From Dendrolimus kikuchii (Eukaryota; Arthropoda; Insecta; Lepidoptera; Lasiocampidae): a DNA stretch of 64,000 bases. This document shows positions 1 through 10,834 of the stretch, one piece after another. The DNA lies in assembly GCA_019925095.2 (NCBI GenBank), contig CM034403.1, positions 5,337,690 through 5,401,689 of the forward strand. Reading direction: 5' to 3'. Made by a program: the position numbers and the translations under genes. Under the pieces are notes generated by a model, which saw only the letters and a program-made list of their open reading frames with translations, did not search any database and was not told the origin of the DNA. The stretch's first letter is position 1, and each line of letters begins with the position of its first letter.

Positions 1-1119
1 TGACCGATTGTTTGATTGTAAGTGCTTGTAAAGATTTATAACTCTAGGGACATTTTCAGCGTGCTACTGAGCTTAAAGGAATGAGATGACACATTTTCAC
101 GGTACTGTAGCTTCTTCAGCTTTTAGCAAAAATGAAACACTTATGAAATTTAGTCCATCCATTCATCTCCCCGTATGTGTTTGTCACCGTCATTTTTGTC
201 GACGTAAGGTCGATATAGATGGTTTTTAATATGAATATGTAATTAATGCTGCTACACAAAATTGTAGTAAAACACGAAAAAAAATTATGATTAAAGTTGC
301 TTTTTTTAAAAAAAAACCGCCATTTTCCTGTATCTGTGATCATAGTTTTAATATGCTTCCTTTTTACTTACTCTCTACTTATCATATGTCTATCCTGTAT
401 TGAATTAATAGTGGTTGCCGTTAGTGACGTCTTGAAAAAAGGTAACAATGTTCCTCATACCTACTTTGTTTTTTTAGTAACTAACTAATATAAGGGTAAT
501 AAAATTGTCTATGGACATTATTCTTTTTTCAAGCTCTGAATTTAAGAAAGGGACTCCACGCCGCTTGTTATTTTAATAATAAAATTATATAAGTATACAA
601 TTAATATTTAAATACAGAACACAATTCAACAAGCCGACCGACGAGAGTCAGACATAAAACTTAAGATGATAATTTCGGTATGACTAAAATTAATGCGGTA
701 ACCCCAGTTTGTTGCCGTAAAAATTCACGACAAAACCTGTATGCCTGCTGGAGGCAGAATTCAGTTGTTTTGGGCCCGTTCTCCGAAAACGTAGAAATGT
801 CCGCATAAAAAACCGACGGAACAGGATTTTGTATCGACATCGCCAAATCTGGACGCGTTAAGAAATGATAAAGAGGACGCCGCCTCAGTGCACTGCGCGA
901 ACTGCATCGTCTTTAAGTGGTGTTGCCATGTTCACGAATTTTTACCGACATCTTCGATATAGCGCCCATATAGCTCCCGTGTGCAATCAATACCCTAACG
1001 TCCTATGGTAGGCGCACGGTCAAAATTGAATAATTATAGTTATGTTTTCACCAGTGAAAAGAAGTTCATAATAATGTATAGAGTATACCTAAATATAGGA
1101 AGCGCTCGTGGCGCATCTT
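1..1119. other. No gene recognised; AT-rich DNA
   Basis: Only short chance frames are present. Roughly 965-1065 resembles 24996-25085 (shared 'gtgtgcaat', 'ataccct' and 'ttcaccagtga' blocks), so it is probably a decayed dispersed repeat. Confidence 0.5.
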
Positions 1120-1127
1120 GCTTTCCT

Positions 1128-1954
1128 CTTTTTTTTTAAGGCGGGGGAAATACATTTCGCACTGTACCGGGTCCTTTGCTAGGGATTAGACCATAATCCA
1201 TAGTCGATTATGGAGGCATTCCCAAAGGGGCAATCCAAACACTAATCGACCGGCTTGTGTGGAGACTCGAGTACTCAATACTCCACTAAAACCACCCTCC
1301 TCCCATGTGCCCCGCGCTTATGGCAGAAAGAGCGTGAGACTTAGAACGTAGTTACGCCTACGCTGATGCTAGCGCATCAGTGCTTGAGAACGCTCCGGGA
1401 AGCAGTGCAAACTCACTTCGTCAACAAGGGCGAAGACTCCTCTGCTCCCTAGATGCTAGAGAGCCCCTGCAGCGGTATTTTCAAGGAGGGAAGTTATGCG
1501 CATATCTGCGCCTCCGGGATCCCGACTGACGTCGGTACCCCCGAGACGCATGCGCACTTGTACCTCTCTCCCTATCTCGTTCGGCGGCCTCCTTTTGAGA
1601 CACTACAGCCTCGCAGAAATTAGACGCACCCACCCAATGATCATCGCTTTGCAGCATGGCTTGCACCAGACTGCCGAGCGAATCGATCGAACCTACTATT
1701 GTCTCGAGTTCAAACCTCCGTGGTGCCCATGCTGCGCACTCGACTAGCGTATGAAACGCCGTGTCTTGTGCGCCACACTGGCGACAATGGGGTGAAGGCA
1801 GGCAGCCCACGATATGATTCAGATACTTATCGAAGCACCCATGCCCGGTAAGTATTTGCGTCATCCTGAAGGTCCCGCGTTTCCGCGAGAACCATCGCAA
1901 CAGGTGTGGGCGCATCGCTTCCACCGTATCAATGCCAGCCATAGGGTGCATCTA
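1128..1954 (-). mobile_element. 5'-truncated R1-clade-like LINE with short target duplication
   Basis: The poly-A (poly-T on this strand, 1129-1137), a GC-richer 3' UTR of about 340 bp and the ORF2 C-terminus at 1481-1951 form a LINE 3' end. An 8-bp direct repeat 'gctttcct' (1120-1127 and 1955-1962) flanks it. The related repeat at 26370-26480 has the uninterrupted site ('gttttgct'), supporting these limits. Confidence 0.7.
1481..1951 (-). pseudogene. LINE ORF2 C-terminus (zinc-knuckle tail), partial
   Basis: The 156 codons hold the segment after the RNase H domain of an R1-clade-like LINE polymerase. 'ILTGHGCFDKYL' is followed by a CCHC knuckle with C56, C59, H67 and C72 (C-x2-C-x7-H-x4-C). 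In such LINEs this tail probably binds template RNA or target DNA. Reverse transcriptase and endonuclease are lost by 5' truncation. A basic, low-complexity end (RRQSGSRRRR) precedes the stop. The ATG at 1951 merely sits at the truncation point and is not a real start. Confidence 0.75.
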
Positions 1955-2130
1955 GCTTTCCTACCGCAATCCGGTGTCGGCCATAACACGGGCGTAGGGT
2001 CCTTGAAAGCGCCGGTGCCATGAGCGACTTATGCTTTTCGGCGTTTGGCGTCCCCAAGACCCAGCACCCGTGTGCGCTGCACACTCTGCACTATAAGTAA
2101 TGCCGGCACTGGGTGTAACTGTATAATAAA

Positions 2131-3681
2131 TGTAAAGAGTACTTGTTATAAACAATTTTCGTTTAAACTAACTTAAAAAAAACTATAAGTTAATTAAAAC
2201 TAATCTTTAGATAAGATAATATTCGACTGTATTTAATACCATTTATCATAAGTGGCTTACTACAAATATAAAATCTAACACGTATCATATTGTTACGGGT
2301 TAGCGGGACTCGAATTAAAATGCCGTTTATGTTATTATACAGTTTATTAAAACTATTCAAACACGTATAACACAGGGAAATATAACCGAACACAACAAAT
2401 CCAAATATAATGCAGAAGGTCGTAATTCAATAAAACGCGCAAAGTCCGTCACTGTTAGATTACCGAATGTACACACGTCACGCCCGTATCGTAGTCGTAG
2501 CTTAACTAACTTCTCTCTCAATCAGTCCGTCGTTTCATACTTCACAAATGCGAATATGCCCGGCAACCTCCACACAATTTCCTAGTAATTGTAATCCGCA
2601 CACCTGGCTAGTCATGCAGCCGCAAGCGGCCGTAAACGAGTACAATAGAACAATCGGCTGCTCTATACAATAATTAGAAACGTATGCCCATAAATAAGTT
2701 AACAAAAGAAGACGATCAAAAAAGGATTACAATTAGTTTAAATGCCGACAGGTAATAAAATGTGCTTTTACAGATTTGTACGTGCAATTTGTCTTTGTCG
2801 GGGCCTAGGTTGTAACAATATCGTATCATAATTTTTGGAATTATAAACTTTTATGTTATATTTTTATAATACCCTATTTATAAATAATTATAAATATAAA
2901 CTGTTTAGACATTTTTTTTTGGCAAAATAAAATAGTTTATGAGTTTTGTATTTAAATCTCTCCCGAGCGAATAGTGGAAGGTATGGGACCGCGTGTTCCG
3001 CACTTCTTCAACCATACGAAGCAATTCTATGCCATTATAGAATATTTAACACTTTTTTTAAAGCTAATGATGTACAAAACAAATCATAGTCATGAGCAAA
3101 CCAATACATAAAATTAAATTTGTTTACTTTTAAAGATTAAACAGCCTATGGCTTTCTGTAGTTCAACTTCTTTAAATGTGTTTTAATATTATGCAGAAAA
3201 GTAAATATATTCTAGTCTATTCTAAATTCAGATTAAAAACACTAATTCTGGTTTGCGATTATCCATGTAAATACAGAATATTTATGAGGCTAAACTTGTA
3301 TCATAAAAAACTATTTATAAAAAATATTCAGCATCTCTGTATAATATACTACCATTATGTACATCTAATCGATGTTGTTATGATAACATTCAAGAATAAA
3401 CCTTTATGCGAATTTGCGTTTTGGTCTGGTAACACTGTTATTAATAAAAAAGGCAATACGGGCAAATATACCGAATACGCTTCCTTAAGCGAAGACATTT
3501 TGACGTACCGCCATGATTCCCTGCTGCAACAGCACCAAAAGCAGGATCAATTTATGACATACTTTCATCAGTGCTTTATAAGAGCGTCATCAGAGTAGTG
3601 TTGCCATATATTCCTACATTTTTTTTAACTTTTTTGTATTGAATAGGTTCACGTTTGACTGACTTGCATCTAACATTAGGT
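2131..3681. other. No gene recognised; AT-rich DNA
   Basis: A 140-codon plus-strand frame at 3176-3598 has AT-driven composition and no recognisable motif. Its last ~60 codons (3420-3598) are less AT-rich and could be an old repeat or exon remnant. Confidence 0.4.
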
Positions 3682-3712
3682 GGAAAAGCAGTTTTTTTTT
3701 ATTCTCCTCTCT

Positions 3713-3734
3713 CCGGACGAACTAGATTGTCCGG
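3713..3734 (-). other. LINE 3'-terminal hairpin, copy 1
   Basis: CCGGAC (3713-3718) and GTCCGG (3729-3734) form a perfect 6-bp stem with a 10-nt loop. The minus-strand poly-A lies just beyond. The hairpin recurs at 41191-41213 and 50030-50051. Inferred role: recognition of the template by the reverse transcriptase. Confidence 0.75.
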
Positions 3735-3980
3735 GCTGTTCACTATTTGTTTCTTTTTTATATGTAAATATATATTTCTTTTTTGTTTGATTTATTGTTT
3801 TTATCTTTTTTGTCTTTTTATCTTTTTCATCATATTTTATCTTTTTTGTTTCATCTTTTTATTAGGTAAATATTACAAAGGTCCTTACTTCTAACTAAAT
3901 CTTATACAGAGTCTTATACTATTGTTCATACAGTTTTATTCTTGCTAACTTTTATTACATATTTCTTATTTCCTACTTCT

Positions 3981-4080
3981 TACTTTATATACATACATAC
4001 ATACATAACTTCACGCCAGTTCCCTCGCGGGGTAGGCACGAACAACAGAGTGCCATTTGGGCTTATTCTATACTTTATAT
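3981..4080 (-). mobile_element. RTE-type LINE 3' end nested in the LINE copy, 10-bp target duplication
   Basis: 'tactttatat' occurs at 3981-3990 and 4071-4080 and bounds an 80-bp insert. On the minus strand the insert encodes the last residues of the RTE-type C-terminus, then the stop and a TATG tail. It is younger than the LINE that carries it. Confidence 0.8.
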
Positions 4081-4449
4081 AGTATTTTACAATTTACTCT
4101 TTTATGTATGTGATGTCTTTTATTTCTATTTATATGCTAATTTATATTTTATTTATTTACTATAGTTTATATCAAATTTCTTAGAGCTACTTTTTATAAC
4201 TATACCTATCTTGTACATTCTTTCTAATATATCGTTAAATATATGTAACAATGTACACTTATGTGCTTGTTTTATTTTTATTTATCAGGAAAAGCAGTTT
4301 AAAGTGGAGCACGCTTATCTAGAAAATACCTGTTCATGCGAAACTTAAAGACACCCAGATTGTATTTTTCAGAAAAAACAGGCGACGGTGAAGAGTTCTC
4401 AGCAGTCCGTATGATAAAAGTGGAAGCATAGCGTTTCGTCCGCTCTCTC

Positions 4450-4515
4450 GGGACTATATCTTCCTGTCAAATTTCAGTCATATGTGACTGAAATTTAACA
4501 GGAAGATGTAGTCCC
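4450..4515. other. Long near-perfect hairpin (31-position stem, 4-nt loop)
   Basis: Arms 4450-4480 and 4485-4515 pair throughout except for one C/A mismatch (4468/4497) and one G·U position. The loop is TATG. The size is that of a microRNA precursor, but such perfect arms also fit a very small fold-back MITE. Confidence 0.75.
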
Positions 4516-5159
4516 CATTAGTCTGAGAAGAATTACTGAGAGATACAAAACACACAAAACGCTTAAGAGTTCCGTCTTCGCATATAGCTAGAGATCCTTA
4601 AAATTATATATATGTATTTTTTAAGTTACTTTAGTTACTTCATTTTCATTGGTTCTTTTTGATTATGCCTTCATGTTTTTCATTTATTGTCTTTATCAAA
4701 ATTAAATTGATATAATTTTTTTGATGAATAGATATAGTACAGTAGCGGAATGAAAAAGTTCGCTAGTTTTTAAATTGCTTCATTTAACGTTCCACGAGCA
4801 CATGTTACATTTTCAAACTAAGTCGCAGAACAGACTGTTCCACTGAAAATTATATTCAACTTTTTGACAATAAAGTTTAAAATTACTTAGATCAAAGTTG
4901 TTTGATATTCTGTCTTGTCTAAGAAGATTGTTTAAAGATGTGAACCCTTTTTATTGGTTTTAATATTTGTGATAATCGTAGTATTAATCCTCTTTGTTCC
5001 TTATTGTTAATCTCAGCGTCTGTAATCGCCAACATTGCAACTTTCTTCTTTCACGTGTCTATCTATACATACAAATAAATAAAATTAAGACTAACAGAAT
5101 GACAGCTTCATACTAAATGCATATGAAATTGTATACAGTACCTATATAAAAAAAAAAAA
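4516..5159. other. No gene recognised
   Basis: AT-rich sequence with no coding frame or repeat that I can identify. Confidence 0.4.
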
Positions 5160-5346
5160 CAATTTAATTGCTTTTGGTTGTCTGGATGTTCCGGCTAATC
5201 TCTGAAACGACTAGCCCGATTTTGACGGGATTTTCACTGGCTATCTGCTGATGTTATAAGTAGTAGTAGTAGTAGTATTAACTTAGGCTACTTTTTTTAG
5301 AATTCAAAAAAAAAATCAACAAAAAAGAATTCACGGGCACAGCTAG
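5160..5346 (+). mobile_element. Helitron-like non-autonomous fragment
   Basis: It carries the recurrent 'gctaatctctgaaacgact' block, then 'cacgggcacagctag' followed by T. The CTAG/T 3' terminus matches Helitron-type ends. A short AGT microsatellite (5259-5278) lies inside. Confidence 0.55.
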
Positions 5347-5442
5347 TATTTTATAAAGGTAACATTTATTAAAATGTTGACAGTTCTTGTACTCGTGCAA
5401 GCAAAAGTCAACTTTAAGGTGACGAACATTTTAATTCCGCGA

Positions 5443-5633
5443 GTGTACATACATACATACATACATACATAACTTCACGCTAGTTCCCTTGCAGGGTAGG
5501 CACGAACAACAGACTGCCATTTAGGCTTATTCTTACACACCTCACTTGCCTCTTTGACATTCATAACTCTTGTCATGCAAGCTCGTCTGTTCTTAAGGCT
5601 CCTGACATCACCTTCATACATAGTGTGTACATA
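5443..5633 (-). mobile_element. RTE-type LINE 3' end, 9-bp target duplication
   Basis: 'gtgtacata' at 5443-5451 and 5625-5633 flanks a minus-strand copy of the RTE-type C-terminus followed by a (TATG)n tail. It matches the copies at 10.7, 31.9 and 55.7 kb and differs in the length retained. Confidence 0.75.
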
Positions 5634-6431
5634 GTATATATAATATTACGGAAATACAGAGAACTTTTAGGACAAAAGACGTCCCAAAGGAGATTTTGTT
5701 TCCCGCGCTAGGTCTCCTATCTGTATGATATATAAAATAATTTCATTGTTGATTCGGATCAAACTGATTTTCGCCCTCCGACTCCAATACACTTAAGACG
5801 GCCCTGGTTAGCATGCGACAAGCGGATACGAATAAACTAGTATCTAATAGTGCACGATTGTAATATCGATTATCCGAATCGAATTTCGATAAGCGTCTAA
5901 ATGCAGCGGTTGCACGGTGCGAATAAAGTGCACGTAAATTATAGTATAATGCGTATGCATGCGTGAGTCACGGACGTGCACGGGCGCACATGTGCATGTG
6001 GAAATAGCCCGTAACTTTGAACAAATGTTCTGATACTCGGTCGCACTGCGTTGTGGTGATCCTCACGACAAGTCGCCGCGCCGCCCAGAGAATGCGACCG
6101 GCTGGCGCACCAGTGATGTTGCCGATAGTATCGATAATTCTATATCGCCTCTTTACTTCAATAAAATGTTAGTGTCTATGCGGAAATAGAAGAGTCATAA
6201 GAATTGAGAGGGCTGCTGTGCTTAAGTATCGTATTTATTATGGAATCTTGATATTAAAAATCTTAAACCTTGATATTTTGAGACTGTTTTAGAATAAAAC
6301 GATTGCGAATTCTGTTTTAGTAATTGCCATATAAAAGTCATAATGTTATTTTTTGTAGTTCCAATTTAGGCCACGGCAGGTCTCTGTCCGCAAAGAGTGT
6401 ATCTTGAAAATTGATATTTTAAAAGGAGATG
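5634..6431. other. No gene recognised; local GC-richer patch
   Basis: 5930-6130 is clearly richer in G and C than its surroundings (alternating purine-pyrimidine 'gtgcacgggcgcacatgtgcatg' type sequence), but no frame or splice signal is convincing. Confidence 0.35.
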
Positions 6432-6468
6432 TTTTATAATAAATGAAGATTATTCATTTATTATAAAA
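6432..6468. other. 15-bp inverted repeat (hairpin)
   Basis: 'ttttataataaatga' (6432-6446) pairs perfectly with 6454-6468 across a 7-nt loop. It is AT-rich, so function is doubtful. Confidence 0.6.
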
Positions 6469-6555
6469 GAAACCAGGTCTTTTAGAGTTATGAAATCGGA
6501 AACGCCAGATTTAATTATGAAATATAATAAGACGTGTTTGATTTATGACGTTACA

Positions 6556-6749
6556 AGCTTCTGCCCGCGATTTTGTTCACGTGGAAAGTTAAAAACCCCC
6601 GATTTTGAAACATTCTTCATTGGTGCTCCGCTCCTATTGGTCTTAGCGTGATGATATATAGCCTTCCTCGATAAATGGGCTATCTAACACTGAAATACAT
6701 TTTCAAATCAGACCAAACAAACAAATTCTTTATATATTAGTATAAGATT
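6556..6749 (-). mobile_element. Helitron-like fragment
   Basis: Read on the minus strand it starts near 'atactaatatataaag', carries the 'gatagcccatttatcgagg' block and ends 'cgcgggcagaagctt'. The closest relatives are 31575-31828 and 54120-54336. The terminal CTAG has decayed. Confidence 0.6.
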
Positions 6750-6964
6750 AAAGCGAAAAGGCGATTTACACATCGATACTTTTTAGTATTCTATAAATCT
6801 TTACAAAATAAAAAACAAAGCTTTAGGCGACTGTCTATATGTACGTTCGTCAACTCCTAAACCACAAAACGAGTTTTAAGCGATTTTCACAAGCAGTTAG
6901 ATAATTTTCGCTGAAGATGAAAGGAATATATATAAAAATTTAGTATTTTTTTAAGTTTTCGCGA

Positions 6965-7310
6965 CTCGTATAATTAAAATGAACCAGTTAGCGGTAAGCT
7001 AAATAAAAACTTTAAGATTACTTATTGACAGTTGAGATATTGTCTCCTGTAATCACGGCTACTGAAAAGTGGCCGAAAAATCGGAAAAAAATCGAATAAA
7101 ATACCACGCTTAAAACCATAAAAAACCTTATTAGGTTTTAATGCAAAAAAAATAAACTAGAATTATCTCGTTACAATACTCGTTGACACTTGACATCTTT
7201 GTTTTCCGTGATCACGGCCACTGAAAACTGGCCGAAACGTCGAAATAACCAAAATCAAATAAATTACCGCGCTTAAAACCGTTAAAACGTAGTTTTATTA
7301 TGTATACAAG
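6965..7310 (+). repeat. Two tandem Penelope-like 3' ends
   Basis: Two direct copies, about 6965-7140 and 7150-7310, match the 3' region of the Penelope-like fragment at 46145-46995. Each has the GGCCACTGAAAAGTGGCC-type hairpin (7057-7074 and 7216-7233) then 'gaaacgtcg' and 'cgcttaaaaccgttaaaa'. Tandem copies are typical of Penelope-like elements. No coding part remains. Confidence 0.65.
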
Positions 7311-8543
7311 TCGCGAAAACTTAAGAAAATATTATTAGAATTATCTCCTAAAGAGGACTCTAGTACTTACTAAAATACAATATCAAATATATTACCAAAA
7401 TATACATAAATTAAATAATGAAGGATACATGACCTAAGTTGTCAAAAGTGAGTAGTAACAGCACAATTCGCCAAAAAGACAGGCAAAGGAACTTGGTCCC
7501 GTCAGCCTCGTCTTATGGATTAAGTCTTCGTATAGCACAGCCAAATTGTGAGGTGTTAAAAGTGAATCATTTTGCGATGACAAATGACAGGCAGCTGAAT
7601 AAACTTTATATCGGTTATTATAGTTACATTATATTCTACCTTTCACAATTTCTTGATCTACATTTATAATTATAAGTCATCGTTTTCTATGAGGAAATAA
7701 TTATCATTGATAAATAAAACGAATTTGATATTATAATGTCAAGTCAGTATTTTTTCAATTCTTAATGTAGTCTGAATTGTTTTTATAAACTGATAAGATT
7801 AATGAATTTGCATAAGAAAATAATATTAGATATACAAAATTTATCAGATTTAAAAATGTCTCCTACAGTCAAACAGCTTGGACGACTACATCCACGAGAT
7901 CGTCGAACGATAAGGAAATTAATGAGTCGATTTTATTTTGTCGTCGATAATATTGATCACATACATAAATATTTATCACCATATATAATGTGTTACACAT
8001 TAGGGCATTCTCGTTGAAAGCATATTATAATTGTGTTATATATAGAGGCAACACAAGCGATAGGGCTAAAGGGTATTTGTCCTAAGCGCATCATTGTCAT
8101 AACCACGTTTTTAAACGCATGCTAGAACATTCATTTTGAGTACAATATCACACACAGGACACTTGAATCGATAAAATTCTTAACATATAAGTCTTTAAAA
8201 AAATCTGGTTGCGGACAATGATGCGATCAGGAGAATTATCCTAAAATCAATTGCAATACTTTATAAAGCAGAATAAAATAGTAGTATTTATCACACTTCA
8301 TAATGCCACTGTCGGGATCGATTTGTGATTATCGGAAGAAGAACATCAACCACAATTATCAGTCCACACTAAATTGGATTGGCCGGTAATCGTGATCCTT
8401 ACGAAACTTTTCATCAAATATTTATTAAACTTTTTTAAAACTATATTTTGCTGAGAAGCGAAGTTCTAGTAACTCTAATATGACATTTTGATTTATTCAT
8501 GCCATCATAATTATAAGTAGTAGTAGTAAAATTTGCCCTAATG
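7311..8543. other. No gene recognised
   Basis: AT-rich. 7513-7560 resembles the start of the repeat at 8544 ('agtcttcgtatagc'). 8195-8250 resembles 8975-9050 ('ctggttgcg', 'caatga'). These are probably old repeat copies. Confidence 0.4.
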
Positions 8544-8840
8544 GTAGGCAAACGATTTCAGTCCATACAACCTATTCTGACAATTCTATAATTAGTCTTC
8601 GTATAGCTGGGCCGAATTGTAGGACGCTATTCAACTTCGACTGACGCTATTCAACGGAGTTCTTATGACAACTCGAAAGGCCACGTTTAACTACACACTT
8701 CTCACAAAAACATATACCTAATTACTACTCAAAAACTATCAATATCCTACAACTATTGTTATTTGAGAACAATTTTACGTCTTTTTAGAAAATAAAACTG
8801 TACAGTACAATGTTTCCTTTTAACTTCTGCATCAAACCGC
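8544..8840. repeat. Dispersed repeat, uninterrupted copy
   Basis: It matches 33046-33550: 'attcaacggagttctt', 'actcgaaaggccac', 'aattactactcaaaaacta' and 'aatatcctacaactattgtt'. The 33-kb copy has a 259-bp MITE at the position where this copy is continuous. Confidence 0.65.
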
Positions 8841-9169
8841 GCGCGTTATTTTCCGCAACCAGGTTATCTTTAAAAATATTGTAGCTTTTTAAGAAACTTT
8901 CCGTTTCAACTGCTTTGTTGATAACAATTATGAATGCTAATCAGTTAATTGTATCAAACATGAATGATCTAGTACTAGCTTTAAAAAAAACCTGGTTGCG
9001 ACCAATGACGCGCATTGGATAATCATCCGCCAACAAGGAGCATTGCCTAGAAACAGATAACAATAAAATTCTGCTATCCGAGTGCTCGCTTCTTAATAAA
9101 AACTAGGTCGAAAGTAATCGATAAATATGAAAAATAATAAGACAATAACAATACTGTTTAGTCACATCC
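8841..9169. other. No gene recognised
   Basis: AT-rich, with a fragment (8975-9060) that is also similar to 8195-8250. Confidence 0.35.
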
Positions 9170-9240
9170 CTAAGGGCGAGACCTGACTGGCGCCGTACTT
9201 TTTTACCCCGGCTCACCAGCCAACTTTATTATACGCCTCG

Positions 9241-9274
9241 TCAGTTGAACGCAGTGTGTCGACTTGTAGGGATG
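9241..9274 (+). promoter_or_regulatory. Candidate core promoter (Inr plus DPE)
   Basis: TCAGTT at 9241-9246 fits the arthropod initiator TCAKTY, with +1 at A9243. GGATG at 9270-9274 fits the DPE consensus RGWYV at exactly +28 to +32. No TATA box is seen. The downstream ATG at 9478 would give a 5' UTR of about 235 nt. The spacing match is direct; promoter function is inferred. Confidence 0.45.
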
Positions 9275-9477
9275 TGCGTCACAGCGCCGCCAATTTACGA
9301 ACACGCGTTCGATTTTTAAATGACATTCTGGTGTTCTAAAAAAGTTCGTTACAAAAAAGAAACTGTGTTTTATAAACGTGCCCATAACAAAGTTGCCTTT
9401 ACGTGGATAGGATATATTTGGATTTATTATATTGGATGATTTTGTTGGATTAGTGTAATAGGAACACTTGACTGAAA

Positions 9478-9523
9478 ATGTCGAATTTCAGTACAGGAGA
9501 TGCGACACAAGCTGCGGTGAAAG
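9478..9523 (+). CDS. Candidate first coding exon of an unknown host gene
   Basis: ATG at 9478 sits in a good animal start context (gaaaATG). The frame reads MSNFSTGDATQAAVK, and AAG|GTTCGT at 9521-9529 can act as a splice donor after 46 nt. Codon use is less AT-biased than the surrounding DNA, and beyond the donor the frame soon becomes AT-rich and ends. It lies 235 nt downstream of the Inr/DPE-like site. I do not recognise the protein, and later exons are not identified here. A chance frame is the main alternative. Confidence 0.35.
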
Positions 9524-10353
9524 GTTCGTGGATGCTTTCTTACAGACAAATAAAATCAGCTAAAAATTTCCATAATAAAAAAAAAGACATTATTTTGGAT
9601 TATATTTTTTTACTGGTAATAATAACAAAACTAAGTATTATACCTACCAACATTTAACACTTATTATATTAATTGTAAATAATATTAAAATTCTGAAAAT
9701 TTTAAGGTATAATTTTTAGAAGAAGAACTCAGTAGAAAATGACTTTGAAGCGAGCATATTAAATTTAAGAGATTTTCCGCTTTTCCTTTAAGGGCAAGGT
9801 TATTTGAAATATTTAACAGGTGTCAATATCTTTCGGGTTCAAAGGTTTTGAGTGAGGAAAATCGGAAAATTAAATCTAAAAATTAATTAAAAATTGACAT
9901 CGAATAAGTTGCATAACAGGAATGCCCATCTTAAAGTTAACCAAACAAAAAAAGGCTGCTTAACTTTGACGCTTTTTGAAAATATCGCATACATAATTTA
10001 ACATAATAAAATTTAATGTATTCCGAAGGCGGCATAAACTTGATATTCGACCAAAAGTGATAGTTTTCTTTAGAGAAATATCATATGAGTTGTAGAATCT
10101 TTTTTTGAACGACAAATCTTTTAAATCTTGATCTATCTTATTTTATAGGGATGCTAGAATAGCCAAAATATCGATGTATAATTTTAATAAGATACCTTCT
10201 CATTTTAAAATTAATTTAATTATTAAAATTCATAATAATTGATGAATAATGTTGTTATTAAATTAACATCAGATAATCATCTTTTACCAATAATTTGGAA
10301 TCAGGATAGTACGTCATTTTCTTCAGTACTCCTCTGCCCTCCTTATGGCAAAA
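9524..10353. other. No gene recognised
   Basis: AT-rich. If the exon at 9478-9523 is real, this is intron. Confidence 0.35.
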
Positions 10354-10389
10354 GCAGTATTTGCAAAATGGCCATTTTGCAAATACTGC
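10354..10389. other. Perfect 36-bp palindrome without spacer
   Basis: 18-bp arms 10354-10371 and 10372-10389 are exact reverse complements meeting at GGCC. The sequence is mixed-base rather than simple AT. No target duplication or flanking symmetry extends it. Confidence 0.9.
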
Positions 10390-10684
10390 GAGAATTTCCG
10401 AGAAAAACGCGGTAATCGTATTTTTCGATATCTAAACAACATGTCCATGTTATATAATTTTTTAGTGTATCTAAAAAACAAATACAAAAATCAAGGTTTG
10501 TGTATGGATTTGCGTCTTGGAATAACATTACTGTAAAAAAGGGAAAAACACAAAAAATGACGATTACTGCAAGTGAAGTGATTCTCCGTCCAAACATGCA
10601 AGCAAGCTCTCTCTCTTTTTTTCTCTTTTCTTTCATCGTTCTTCATATTATTAAAATCCTTTCATTTCTTATTTCACCTACCAT

Positions 10685-10834
10685 TATTCTTATATGTGCA
10701 TGACAAGAGTTATGAATGTCAAGGAAGCAAGTGAGGTTTGTAAGAATAAGCCTGAATGACGCTCTGTTGATCGTGCCTACCCCGCAAGGGAACTGGCGTG
10801 AAGTTATGTATGTATGTATGTAATATTCTTATAT
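10685..10834 (+). mobile_element. RTE-type LINE 3' end with 11-bp target duplication
   Basis: 'tattcttatat' at 10685-10695 and 10824-10834 flanks a 128-bp plus-strand fragment. It encodes the RTE-type C-terminus up to 'RELA' and stop, followed directly by (TATG)n. Confidence 0.8.

Larger units (their letters stand above)
1100..2105. repeat. GC-rich dispersed repeat, copy A, split by a LINE
   Basis: The flanks of the LINE at 1128-1954 match one continuous stretch at 26370-26480. On the left both have 'gtggcgc'. On the right both have 'ccataacacgg', 'agggtc' and 'ttgaaagcgc'. This is one repeat unit split by the LINE. The family is not identified; it may be part of another retroelement. Confidence 0.55.
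3682..4300 (-). mobile_element. 5'-truncated R1-clade LINE 3' end with 13-bp target duplication
   Basis: Perfect 'ggaaaagcagttt' repeats at 3682-3694 and 4288-4300 bound the insert. It has poly-T at the left and the same 3' end as the LINE at 39144-41251: the hairpin at 3713-3734, then a purine-rich linker and poly-A when read on the minus strand. Only the 3' UTR survives. An RTE fragment (3991-4070) is inserted inside it. Confidence 0.85.

Noticed and set aside
3176..3598. 140-codon plus-strand gene
   Set aside because: AT-driven composition, no motif and no promoter or splice evidence.
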